From assembly GCF_900113015.1 (NCBI RefSeq), contig NZ_FONV01000003.1, positions 620,001-684,000 of the forward strand: a stretch of 64,000 nt of DNA, read 5' to 3'. Source of the stretch: Actinoplanes philippinensis. Lineage in GTDB: Bacteria; Actinomycetota; Actinomycetes; Mycobacteriales; Micromonosporaceae. This document shows positions 7,939 through 15,752 of this stretch, in pieces; within the stretch, counting starts at the first letter, position 1; every line of letters starts with the position of its first letter. The notes under the pieces are model-generated. The model was not told where the DNA came from. It was given only the letters and a program-made list of their open reading frames with translations, and did not search any database. Position numbers and translations under genes: made by a program.

Positions 7939-9180
7939 TCACTTGTTCAGGTTGCAGGCGGACAGGCCCTCGGCGTTCAGGTCCGGCTTGGCGGCGTTGC
8001 GGCCGATCGCCGTCTCCATCCGGTTGATCGTGGCGAAGCGCTTGTCCTTCAGCGGGCCGAGGATGGCGTTGTTGATGAAGTTCACGCCACCCTGGAAGGC
8101 CGTGCTCTTGATCCGGGCGTTGGCCTCGTTGATCTGGGTCTGCAGCAGGGCCTGGTTGCGGTCGATCTCGGCCTGCGCCTGCGCCGGGATCGCCACGTTG
8201 ATCACGACGTCCGGGCAGTCCACCTGCGCGGTGCCGTCGTTGATGCCGACGTTGCCGGTGTTGCGGCTGGCGGCCTGCTGGTTGTTTCCGGCGTTGCCGT
8301 TGTTGCCCGCGTTGCCGTTGTTCGCCGGGGCCTGCGTGGTCGGGGCCGCGGTCGGCTCGGCCGCGGCGCCGCCGCCACCGGCGTTGAGCGAGCAGGTCGA
8401 CAGGCCTTCGGCGTTCAGGTTCGGCTTGGCGGCGTTGCGGCCGATCGCCGTCTCCATACGGTTGATGGTGGCGAAGCGCTTGTCCTTCAGCGGGCCGAGG
8501 ATCGCGTTCTGCACGAAGTTCTTGCCGCCCTGGCCGACCGAGCTCTTGAGGCGGGCGTTGGCCTCGTTGATCTGGGTCTGCAGCAGGGCCAGGTTGCGGT
8601 CGATCTCGGCCTGCGCCTGCGCCGGGATCGCCACGTTGATGACGACGTCGGGGCAGACGATCGTGCCGACGTTGCCGACCGCGGCGGCGCCGGCCGACAC
8701 CGCGGCGGCGGGCACGTTGGCCGGCTCCGGCGAGGCGTTGCCGCCGCCGTTGGCGTTGAGGCTGCAGCCGGACAGGCCCTCGGCGTTCAGGTTCGGCTTC
8801 GCGATGGTCCGGCCGATCGCCGTCTCCATCCGGTTGATCGTGGCGAAGCGCTTGTCCTTCAGCGGGCCGAGGATCGCGTTCTGGATGAAGTTCGCGCCAC
8901 CCTGACCCTGGGTGTTGGCGATCCGGGTGTTCGCCTCCTGGATCTGGGTGTTCAGCAGCTGCAGGTTGCGGGCGATCTCGGCCTGCGCCTGGGCCGGCAC
9001 GGCACCCAGCTTGTCGGCGACCGTCGGGCAGTTCACCGTGGGAACGCCGTTCTCGGCCGCTGCCGCCACACCCAGTCCGACGCTGACCACGGCCACCGCG
9101 ACACCCGCCACACCGACCACACGCCAGCGTCGGATGTTGGATCCCCCGGCGTTGCCCCGGTAGCTCTGGTACCGCTTCAT
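7939..9180 (-). CDS. Secreted protein of three tandem 92-residue repeats
   Basis: 413 residues. A signal peptide ends near residue 41 (VVGVAGVAVAVVSVGLGVAA, then AAENG). The mature protein is three near-identical domains at about 51-142, 176-266 and 322-413, separated by Ala/Pro/Asn-rich linkers (one with NNGNAGNNGNAGNN). Each domain begins with CPxV, contains PAQAQAEI, NAILGPLKDKRFATINRMET and IGR, and ends with NAEGLSxC, so each has two Cys about 87 residues apart, probably a disulfide. Most of the domain reads as amphipathic helix. No family was recognised. Secretion and modular repetition suggest an extracellular adhesive, binding or inhibitor role. A hairpin terminator follows and the gene stands alone. 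Confidence 0.85.
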   Translation of the reverse strand: MKRYQSYRGNAGGSNIRRWRVVGVAGVAVAVVSVGLGVAAAAENGVPTVNCPTVADKLGAVPAQAQAEIARNLQLLNTQIQEANTRIANTQGQGGANFIQNAILGPLKDKRFATINRMETAIGRTIAKPNLNAEGLSGCSLNANGGGNASPEPANVPAAAVSAGAAAVGNVGTIVCPDVVINVAIPAQAQAEIDRNLALLQTQINEANARLKSSVGQGGKNFVQNAILGPLKDKRFATINRMETAIGRNAAKPNLNAEGLSTCSLNAGGGGAAAEPTAAPTTQAPANNGNAGNNGNAGNNQQAASRNTGNVGINDGTAQVDCPDVVINVAIPAQAQAEIDRNQALLQTQINEANARIKSTAFQGGVNFINNAILGPLKDKRFATINRMETAIGRNAAKPDLNAEGLSACNLNK

Positions 9181-9303
9181 CTGCGTGCCTTCCTCTTGGA
9201 CCACCTTCTCGCCGGTCCATACGGGAACGCTCCCAGGGGCGGATCACCCTTGATCGGAATAAAGGAAAACTTAAGGTTCAGGCTCTTCCTCTTTAAAGGA
9301 ACC

Positions 9304-9915
9304 TCACCATGCGAACGTCTCCTCGGCGCTCACGCTGGTGGCGCGCGCGCGCAGGACGCCGTACAACCTGCCGGTGAAGGTGGTCTCGGCGGCGACCCAT
9401 CGCTTGGTGTCTCTGGTGTAGAACGAGAACTGGCCGCCGGGCGCGCTGTTGGAGTAGTAGCGCTCCCAGCCACCGACCTTGTCGGCCTGGGCGCGCAGCA
9501 TCCCGTAACGGGCGCCGGCGTAGTCCAGCTCCGCGGAGACGAAGTCGTTGTTGGCCTGGGCGCGGATCCGGGTGACGCCGGTGCCGGCGTCCCGGCAGAC
9601 GATGAACTTCTCCCACTTGCCGGGTGTCGCCGCCCGGGCCCGCAGCGCGCCGTAGTCGCCGCCGTCCCAGCCGATCTCCGCGGAGACGTAGCGACCGTTG
9701 GCGATGGATTTGATCGTGAGGTCGTGCCAGCACGGCACCTCGGCCGCCCCGGTGGCCGCCGCGACGTCGCGGCGCATCCGCTCCAGCACGGGCGAGCCGG
9801 CGCCGGGTGGGGTGAGGATCGCCGTGGAACCGGACGCACCGGCCGGTTCGGCCAGACTGGCGAGAAGAAGGATTCCGACCGGGACCGCCGCCAGGCGGCG
9901 GACAGCTGATTTCAT
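9304..9915 (-). CDS. Secreted beta-trefoil (fascin/ricin-like) protein
   Basis: 203 residues from the ATG at 9915, with GGAG 9 bp upstream (GTG at 9924 is an alternative). Signal peptide 1-27 (AAVPVGILLLASLAEPAGASG). The mature part has three or four units of the form 'I(K/R)..ANGRYVSAEIGWDGGDYG.LRARA', the repeating pattern of beta-trefoil fascin-like domains that often bind carbohydrate or cap secreted enzymes. It lies directly downstream of the pectate lyase gene, separated by a strong terminator, so it is probably expressed from its own promoter but may act on the same plant-derived material. No catalytic domain is present. Confidence 0.72.
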   Translation of the reverse strand: MKSAVRRLAAVPVGILLLASLAEPAGASGSTAILTPPGAGSPVLERMRRDVAAATGAAEVPCWHDLTIKSIANGRYVSAEIGWDGGDYGALRARAATPGKWEKFIVCRDAGTGVTRIRAQANNDFVSAELDYAGARYGMLRAQADKVGGWERYYSNSAPGGQFSFYTRDTKRWVAAETTFTGRLYGVLRARATSVSAEETFAW

Positions 9916-10013
9916 GAGAACCACTCCGCAAATACGGAAATGTCGGGAATAGGCGTCAGCGTAGTCGAGGGGAACTCGCTGGTCCGGGGCATTCCCGAAT
10001 CCGTGCGGAAACC

Positions 10014-10046
10014 GATTCCCGGCCCGTCACCGACGGGCCGGGAATC
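10014..10046 (-). terminator. Strong hairpin terminator after pectate lyase gene
   Basis: 15-bp perfect stem, GATTCCCGGCCCGTC (10014-10028) with GACGGGCCGGGAATC (10032-10046) and a 3-nt loop, 7 bp after the stop of the minus-strand lyase gene. Confidence 0.85.
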
Positions 10047-10052
10047 AGCGAC

Positions 10053-11366
10053 TCAGCACCGGCCCGCGCCGGCGCCCTTGTTGACCAGCGCCGGGACGTC
10101 GGCGGTCGGGGTGACCGGCCCGGCCCGCAGCACGGGCGTCCAGCCCGCGTCGGTGCCCAGGTCCGGGTCGTGGGTGGCATTGTGCTCGGCGACCAGGTTC
10201 ACCGCCCGCACCGGGCCGGTGCCGACCCGGGTCAGCGTGCCGATCTCGGTGATGGCCGTGCCGCCCCAGTCGTAGACCGCGTCGTCGAGGGCGATGTCCG
10301 CACTGCGCAGCAGGAAGTTGTTCTCGGCGTAAATGGCCGAGTAGACCCCCACCCCCCACGAGTACGAATAGGTGTCCTCGTCGGTCTGGTAGTAGTAGTT
10401 GTTGTAGACGTCGACCTGACCGAAACGCACCCGGGGAACGCGTTGCCCGACGTTCGCGAATTTGTTGTGGTGCAGGGTGACGCGCAGTTTCCCGACATCC
10501 GCGCCGACCGTGTTGGTCGAGCCGATCAGCATCGTCTTGTCGTGTTCCTGGAAGACATTCCAGGAGGCGGTGACGAAATCGGAGGCCCGGATGATGTCGA
10601 GCGCGCCATCGTGCACCTGATAGGGCCGGCCCAGATGGAGCGGCTGATTCGCGTCGTCGTTGTCGCCGTCGCTGAACGTGTTGTGGTCCGCCCACACGTG
10701 CGTCGCCCCGGTCAGGGTCACCAGGTCGTAGGCGGAATTCCAGTTCCCGAGCGAACCGTCGGTCGGATCCCAGGCCGGGAAACAGTCGGCCGCGTCCTCG
10801 AACCGCACGTTGCGCACGATCACGTTGTCCACGTTCTGGATCAGCAGGTTGCCGCCGACCAGCCGCGCGTTGGGCAGGCCGTAGACGGTGGTGTTGGGAC
10901 CCACCTTGAGCTGGACCCGGGCCGCCTGATTACGCGCCGAACGGACCCGCGCCTCCTCCAACGGCCCGGTCGGCCGGGTGGCACGGCCCCACACCGCCGG
11001 ATCATAGGCGGCGAGATAACCGTCCAGGGTGTAGGCCGGATCCGCGTAGTCGGCACACGTCAGCGGATTACCGGCGTCATCCTCATTGGCTCGGATGGTG
11101 CCTTTGATCAGCACGATACGGGGTGTCGGATCGGTGCCGCCGGCCAACGCGGCCGCCAATTCGGCACGATTGCTCACGACGAACACGTGCGCGTCGTCGG
11201 CCGCGGCGCCACCGGTGGTTCCGGTGGTGGAGGCGGCCCACCCGTCATTCGCGGGAAGGACCTCCCGCGCCCCGGCCGGCGTTTTCACGGCGGCCGCGGA
11301 GGCGGGGACAGTGGCGACACCGGCGGCGAGGACGAGGCCGATGGTCGCGGCGAGAGCGGTACGCAC
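10053..11366 (-). CDS. Secreted pectate lyase (polysaccharide lyase family 1)
   Basis: 437 residues starting at a GTG. Signal peptide 1-25 (LAATIGLVLAAGVATVPASA). The mature protein is a right-handed beta-helix of PL1 type, with the conserved THVWADHNTFSDGDNDD (calcium-binding aspartates), HDGALDIIRASDFVTASWNVF, and RVPRVRFGQVDVYNNYYY, whose arginines match the catalytic region. PL1 enzymes cleave polygalacturonate by beta-elimination outside the cell. Upstream lie the uxaC/uxuB sugar-acid genes and upstream of its start is a duplicated 12-bp element (11413-11446). Downstream is a strong terminator. Length and motifs are typical, so the enzyme should be active. The exact pectin substrate is not certain. 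Confidence 0.9.
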   Translation of the reverse strand: MRTALAATIGLVLAAGVATVPASAAAVKTPAGAREVLPANDGWAASTTGTTGGAAADDAHVFVVSNRAELAAALAGGTDPTPRIVLIKGTIRANEDDAGNPLTCADYADPAYTLDGYLAAYDPAVWGRATRPTGPLEEARVRSARNQAARVQLKVGPNTTVYGLPNARLVGGNLLIQNVDNVIVRNVRFEDAADCFPAWDPTDGSLGNWNSAYDLVTLTGATHVWADHNTFSDGDNDDANQPLHLGRPYQVHDGALDIIRASDFVTASWNVFQEHDKTMLIGSTNTVGADVGKLRVTLHHNKFANVGQRVPRVRFGQVDVYNNYYYQTDEDTYSYSWGVGVYSAIYAENNFLLRSADIALDDAVYDWGGTAITEIGTLTRVGTGPVRAVNLVAEHNATHDPDLGTDAGWTPVLRAGPVTPTADVPALVNKGAGAGRC

Positions 11367-11412
11367 GGCCTACCCGGCCGTTTCCCGGTCCGGCAGAACA
11401 ATCCTTGACATC

Positions 11413-11446
11413 AAAACCCTTTCTCTCCATGACGAAAACCCTTTCT
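11413..11446 (-). promoter_or_regulatory. Duplicated 12-bp element upstream of pectate lyase
   Basis: AAAACCCTTTCT occurs exactly at 11413-11424 and 11435-11446, a 22-bp period (about two helical turns), 47-80 bp upstream of the lyase start. Direct repeats at this spacing are typical of activator or repressor sites. The element differs from the GCAAACGTTTGC operators at 17.1-17.2 kb. Confidence 0.5.
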
Positions 11447-11577
11447 GGTACGGAAGGAACAGCCCACGACCGCAGAACGGCCCCTCCCGTCGCTCCCCCG
11501 CGACGCCCGCGGCACACCGGGCCGGCCCGCGAGCGCCGGGCCGAATGCGGTGGCCGGGGCCGCGACCCGCGGGTCCC

Positions 11578-12696
11578 CTACCGGACGGGCACCCCGCCGA
11601 TCGGGACCCGGTGCACGGGTCGCGCCCACGGCACGCCGGCCTCGGAGGGCAGCCGCCCCGTATCGGCCACCTCCCGGACCAGCGAGTCGATGCCCGCGAC
11701 GACCGAGCCACCCCCGTCCGGGTGCGGGGTCAGCCAGCGCGGGCCGATCTCCTCCGGCACGGGCGAGGCCACGATCGCCTCGGCCACCGCCGTGAACCCC
11801 GCGGTCCGGCCGAGCGGCGCCAGCAGCGGCGTCGCCGGGTCCCGCCGGTGGTCGAGCAGGTTCTCCAGCAGGCCGATCCGCCCGGGGACGTGGCGGAACC
11901 CCGGCTCGCCGGGCAGTCGCAGGCGGTCGGTCGGGTATTCCAGGACGGCCTCGCCGACCCGGATCTCACCCGCGATGAAGACCGGAGAGGCGAGCGTCAC
12001 CGCCACCGTGATCCGGCGGCCGTCCGCGCCGGTCAGCCGTACGAACGTGGTGTCGTCGGTCTCGATCGCCCGGGTCCGGTAGCGCTCCAGCTCCATGGTC
12101 ACCGGCCGGAACTCGTCGCCGGCGATCACCAGGGCCTGCATGAGCGCGTGCGCGAACGGGTTGACCAGCGCGCCGTCGAGCACCGGCCGCCCGTCGACCA
12201 GCCGTTTCCCGGCCCACGGCGCCCGCTCGTAGTACGTGTCCGGCCGCCACCAGGCCCCGGTCACCCCGAGATCGCCGGCGGGCGCCGCCGCACACAGCTC
12301 GGCCAGCGCCACCGAGCCCAGCGCCTGGAAGCCGATCTGCAGGATCCGCCCGCTGGACGCCGCCGCCTCGGCCAGTTTCTCGTGCTCGGCCAGCGACATC
12401 ACCGGCGGCTTCTCCAGCAGCAGGTCCGCGCCGGCCGCGAACACGTCGAGCGCGATGGCCAGATGCGTGTGCGGTGGTGTGCAGATGACCACGACGTCGG
12501 GCCGCGCGACCGAGAGCAGCTCGACATGGTCGGTGAAGAACGGCACCCCGTCCAGCGGCGCGTCCGGGTGAGCCGGAACCGGCTGCCGGTCACCGAGGCC
12601 GGCCACCTCGATCCGGCCCTCACCGGCGAGCCGTTGCAGCACCCGGCGGTGCGACAGCCCGTGCCCGCCCGCCCCGATCAGCGCGACCCTAGTCAT
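11578..12696 (-). CDS. Gfo/Idh/MocA-family NAD(P)-dependent oxidoreductase
   Basis: 372 residues. N-terminal Rossmann fold (VALIGAGGHGLSHRRVL) and the family EKP motif (LLEKPPVMSLAEHEKL) with the usual DVVVICTPPHTHLAIA. The C-terminal Gfo/Idh substrate domain follows. Such enzymes oxidise or reduce sugars and sugar derivatives. It is the last gene of the sugar-acid operon. Its ATG overlaps the stop of the second 30-codon micro-ORF by ATGA, so its translation is probably coupled through the two micro-ORFs to uxuB. The precise substrate is unknown. Confidence 0.88.
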   Translation of the reverse strand: MTRVALIGAGGHGLSHRRVLQRLAGEGRIEVAGLGDRQPVPAHPDAPLDGVPFFTDHVELLSVARPDVVVICTPPHTHLAIALDVFAAGADLLLEKPPVMSLAEHEKLAEAAASSGRILQIGFQALGSVALAELCAAAPAGDLGVTGAWWRPDTYYERAPWAGKRLVDGRPVLDGALVNPFAHALMQALVIAGDEFRPVTMELERYRTRAIETDDTTFVRLTGADGRRITVAVTLASPVFIAGEIRVGEAVLEYPTDRLRLPGEPGFRHVPGRIGLLENLLDHRRDPATPLLAPLGRTAGFTAVAEAIVASPVPEEIGPRWLTPHPDGGGSVVAGIDSLVREVADTGRLPSEAGVPWARPVHRVPIGGVPVR

Positions 12697-12785
12697 GCTG
12701 TGCCCGCCTTTGGCATGCCCTCCCGGCCCTCGCCTGCGGCGTTCCGGGTCAGTGCGGCCGATTGCCGCTCGGTGCAGTCGGTCAT
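12693..12785 (-). CDS. Micro-ORF 2 (30 codons), tandem copy, overlapping next gene
   Basis: Second copy of an 89-bp tandem repeat, read as a complete ORF of 30 residues: it begins MTDCTERQSAALTRN and ends GMPKAGTA. Its ATG overlaps the stop of micro-ORF 1 and its TGA overlaps the ATG of the Gfo/Idh gene (12696), both as ATGA. The unit is 93 nt including stop, and 4-nt overlaps give the 89-bp period. Near the end it carries a weak Shine-Dalgarno-like AAAGGCGGG. It may be a translational relay rather than a functional peptide, or simply a duplicated spacer. Expression is not shown. Confidence 0.5.
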   Translation of the reverse strand: MTDCTERQSAALTRNAAGEGREGMPKAGTA

Positions 12786-12871
12786 GCCGTGCCCGCCTTT
12801 GGCATGCCCTCCCGGCCCTCGCCCGCGGCGTTCCGGGTCAGTGCGGCCGATTGCCGCTCGGTGCAGTCGGT
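12694..12871. repeat. 89-bp tandem duplication between uxuB and the Gfo/Idh gene
   Basis: Two adjacent copies with start points at 12694 and 12783, and the first bases of a third at 12872. They are nearly identical (one difference is 'cgcctgcgg' versus 'cgcccgcgg'). Each carries one micro-ORF. Confidence 0.9.
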
Positions 12872-12874
12872 CAT
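12782..12874 (-). CDS. Micro-ORF 1 (30 codons), coupled to uxuB stop
   Basis: First copy of the 89-bp unit. Its ATG (12872-12874 on the plus strand as CAT) overlaps the uxuB TGA (12871-12873), and its own TGA overlaps the start of micro-ORF 2. At the nucleotide level the two copies differ at very few positions, so the duplication is recent or maintained. Composition is Ala/Gly/Arg/Glu-rich with one Cys, and no membrane segment or known motif. Whether it is translated is inferred from the ATGA junctions only. Confidence 0.5.
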   Translation of the reverse strand: MTDCTERQSAALTRNAAGEGREGMPKAGTA

Positions 12875-14334
12875 GCCGTAAGACCTCGGACGGTCGCCTC
12901 GACACCGTGCCGTTCGAGTTCGCCGTACCACCGGATCAGCTCGTGGCGCAGGACGTCGTCGGAGGCCAGGTGGGGCGGGAAGATCTCGGGCAGGGCGAGC
13001 AGCGCGCCGACCACGCCGGGCGCGGTGTCCGGTGCGGCGGCGAGCGCCTCGCGGATCCGGTCCGCCAAGGGGTCGTCCAGGTGCAGGGGGGCGCCGCTGT
13101 CGGCGTACCCCCTCGCGAAGCGCATCCATGCGGCCAGGACGAGGATCGCCCAACCGGGAGTGTCGCCGGTCCTGCGCCGGTCGGCGACGGTGCCGAGCAG
13201 CCGGTGCGGCAGTTTCTGGCTGCCGTCCATCGCCACCTGCAGGTTGCGGTGGCCCAGCTCGCGGTTGGCGAACCGGCCGAGGGCGGTCTCGCCGTAACCG
13301 ATGACGGTGACGCCCTCGGGCGGCTCGATCGTCGGCGCGACGTCCTCGGCGACGAACCGGCGCAGCACCGCCGGCAGGCCGGGGATCTCCAGGGAGTCGG
13401 CGATCAGCTCGCGGCCCGCCAGTGCCCCGAGATAAGCGCATGCCGAGTGGACCGCGTTGAGGGCCCGTAGTTTCAGCTTCTCCCAGCCGGTGACGTCGTC
13501 GGTCATGATCGCCCCGACGCCGTCCCAGTCCGGCCGCCCGCCGGGGAAGTCGTCCTGCATCACCCACTGCAGGAACGGCTCGGCGACGACCGGGGCCGCG
13601 TCGTCGGCGCCCAGCGCCGCAGCGGTCCGACGGAGGTGATCGGCGCTGGTGGCCGGCACGATCCGGTCGACCATGGTGGCCGGGAACGCCACCTCGCCGG
13701 GCAGTTGCGCGCCGGCGACGTCGAGCGCCTGCTCGACCAGGCCGCGGATGCGCGGGCCGTTGCCCATGAGGTTGTCGCAGCAGAGCACGGTGAGCGGTCC
13801 GCCACCGGCGGCCTGCCGCCGCAGCAGACCACGGACCAGCAGCGCCGGTACGCTCGCCGGCGGCGCGTGCCCGGTCAGCTGGGCGCGCAGCTCGTCGTCG
13901 AGCAGCAGCCTCCCGGCCGGGTCGAGGCGGTACGCCTTCTCGGTCACGGTCATCGACACGATCCGCACCCCGGGGTCGGCGATCGCCGCGACCACGCCGT
14001 AGGGGTCGCCGGCGGCGTGCCCGAACCCGGCGAGGATGCCGACCGCTCGGGCCCGGTCGGCGCCGTCGCCGACGGTGAGGACGCTGTACAGCCCGTCCTG
14101 CTCGCGCAGCTTGTCGAGGATCGCCCGGGAGCGCGGGGCCACCCCGATGATCCCCCAGTCGCCGCCGGACGCGGCGACCGCGGCCTCGGTGTAGACGGCC
14201 TGGTGCGCGCGGTGGAAGGCGCCGAGCCCGAGGTGGACGATGCCGGGCCGGACCGAGCCCGGCGTGACGGCCGGGCGGCTCGCGGCGGGCAGGGACGACA
14301 GCGCGCCGCGGTCGAGGCGGTAGGTCACCGTCAT
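12871..14334 (-). CDS. uxuB: Fructuronate reductase / mannitol dehydrogenase family
   Basis: 487 residues. N-terminal GIVHLGLGAFHRAHQAVYTE is the hallmark of the polyol-specific long-chain dehydrogenase family. Also seen: TVTEKAYRLD, CCDNLMGNG, FPATMVDRIVPATSADH and the catalytic-region NAVHSACAYLGALAG. In hexuronate catabolism UxuB reduces D-fructuronate to D-mannonate with NADH, in the cytosol. It lies immediately after uxaC with an ATGA overlap, which strongly supports this role over mannitol dehydrogenase. Its stop overlaps micro-ORF 1. No mannonate dehydratase (uxuA) is present in the window, so the next step must be encoded elsewhere or replaced. Confidence 0.88.
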   Translation of the reverse strand: MTVTYRLDRGALSSLPAASRPAVTPGSVRPGIVHLGLGAFHRAHQAVYTEAAVAASGGDWGIIGVAPRSRAILDKLREQDGLYSVLTVGDGADRARAVGILAGFGHAAGDPYGVVAAIADPGVRIVSMTVTEKAYRLDPAGRLLLDDELRAQLTGHAPPASVPALLVRGLLRRQAAGGGPLTVLCCDNLMGNGPRIRGLVEQALDVAGAQLPGEVAFPATMVDRIVPATSADHLRRTAAALGADDAAPVVAEPFLQWVMQDDFPGGRPDWDGVGAIMTDDVTGWEKLKLRALNAVHSACAYLGALAGRELIADSLEIPGLPAVLRRFVAEDVAPTIEPPEGVTVIGYGETALGRFANRELGHRNLQVAMDGSQKLPHRLLGTVADRRRTGDTPGWAILVLAAWMRFARGYADSGAPLHLDDPLADRIREALAAAPDTAPGVVGALLALPEIFPPHLASDDVLRHELIRWYGELERHGVEATVRGLTA

Positions 14335-15752
14335 GCCTTCTGATCCATCCGGAAGACCCGCTTCGGCAGGTGGTACGCCAGGTCGGCGATGGTCTCGGCG
14401 GCCTCGTCGATCGGCAGGGTGCCCTGGGCGACCAGCTTCGCGAGGTATCCGGCGTCGACCCGGCGGGCCACGTCGTGCCGGGCCGGGATGGAGCAGAACG
14501 CGCGGGTGTCGTCGACGAAGCCGGACGTGTTGTAGAAGCCGGCCGTCTCGGTGACCGTCTCCCGGAACCGGCGCAGGCCCTCCGGGCTGTCCAGGAACCA
14601 CCACGGCGCGCCCAGGTAGAGCGACGGGTAGCCGCCGGCGAGTGGGGCGAGCTCCCGGCTGAACGCGGTCTCGTCCAGGGTGTAGAGCACGACCCGCAGG
14701 CGGGGGTCGGCGCCGTACGCGTCGAGCAGCGGCCGCAGTGCGTGCACGTAGTCGGTGGCCGACGGGATGTCGCCGCCGGTGTCCCGGCCGTGCCGCTGGT
14801 AGAGGTCACGGTTGTGGTTGCGGACCGAGCCCGGGTGCAGCTGCATGACCAGGCCGTCGTCGAGCGACATGCGGGCGAACTCGACGAGCATGTGCGCCCG
14901 GAACGCCTCGGCGTCCTCCGCGGTCGCGCCGCCGCCGAGCGCCTTGCGGTAGAGCACCGCCGCGTCCGCGTCGTCGAGCACCAGCGTCCTCGCGGTGAGG
15001 TGGCCGTGGTCGGAGCTGGTCGCCCCGGCGGCGACGAACGCCTCCCGGCGGCTGCGCAGCGCGGCCAGGAACCCGGAGTAGGTGCCGACGTCGAGGCCGG
15101 TGAGGGCGCCCAGTTCGGCGACCCGCTCGGCCCAGCCGGGCCACTCCGGGTCGACCAGGTTGTCCGGGCGGAAGGTGGTGATCACCCGTCCGCCGGGGCC
15201 GCCCCAGCCGTCGGCGGCGAGCTTGGCGTGCGCCTGCAGCTCGTCGAGGGGGCTCTCGGTGGTGGCGAGGACCTCGATGTTGAACCTGGTGAACAGCGCG
15301 CGAGGCCGGAACTCCGGCTCGGCCAGCCGGGCGGACAGCTCGTCGTAGATCTCGTCGGCGGTGTCGGCGCCCAGCCGCGCGGAGATGCCGAAGACGTCGG
15401 CGAGGACCTTCTCGGTCCAGAGGCGCGACGGGGTGCCGCGGAAGAGTTTCCAGTTCTGTGCCAGCAGCCGCCAGATGGCGCGGCCGTCGGTCTCCACCGC
15501 GGAGCCGTCCACACTGGGCACGCCGAGGCGGGCCGGCGGGATGCCCTGGCTGGCCAGCATCCGGGTGACGTAGTGGTCGGGCACCACGAACAGCCGGGCC
15601 GGGTCTCCGAACGGCTGGTCGTCGGCGAGCAGCACCGGGTCGACGTGCCCGTGCGGGCTGATCAGGGGTAGATCCTTCGCGTGCTGGTACAGCTCGCGGG
15701 CGATCTGGCGCTGGGCCGGCTCGGCGGGGAGGAGATGGTTCTCGTCGGTCAC
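14331..15752 (-). CDS. uxaC: Glucuronate (uronate) isomerase
   Basis: 473 residues starting at GTG 15752 (VTDENHLLPAEPAQRQIA). The metal-binding LPLISPHGHVDP, PDHYVTRML and SRLWTEKVLADVFGI are typical of UxaC, an amidohydrolase-fold isomerase converting D-glucuronate to D-fructuronate and D-galacturonate to D-tagaturonate. Further conserved stretches are LVMQLHPGSVRNHNRDLY and APWWFLDSPEGLRRF. It overlaps the upstream Gfo/Idh stop by GTGA and the uxuB start by ATGA. Galacturonate released from pectin would be its natural substrate alongside the nearby pectate lyase. Length matches the family. Confidence 0.93.
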   Translation of the reverse strand: MTDENHLLPAEPAQRQIARELYQHAKDLPLISPHGHVDPVLLADDQPFGDPARLFVVPDHYVTRMLASQGIPPARLGVPSVDGSAVETDGRAIWRLLAQNWKLFRGTPSRLWTEKVLADVFGISARLGADTADEIYDELSARLAEPEFRPRALFTRFNIEVLATTESPLDELQAHAKLAADGWGGPGGRVITTFRPDNLVDPEWPGWAERVAELGALTGLDVGTYSGFLAALRSRREAFVAAGATSSDHGHLTARTLVLDDADAAVLYRKALGGGATAEDAEAFRAHMLVEFARMSLDDGLVMQLHPGSVRNHNRDLYQRHGRDTGGDIPSATDYVHALRPLLDAYGADPRLRVVLYTLDETAFSRELAPLAGGYPSLYLGAPWWFLDSPEGLRRFRETVTETAGFYNTSGFVDDTRAFCSIPARHDVARRVDAGYLAKLVAQGTLPIDEAAETIADLAYHLPKRVFRMDQKA

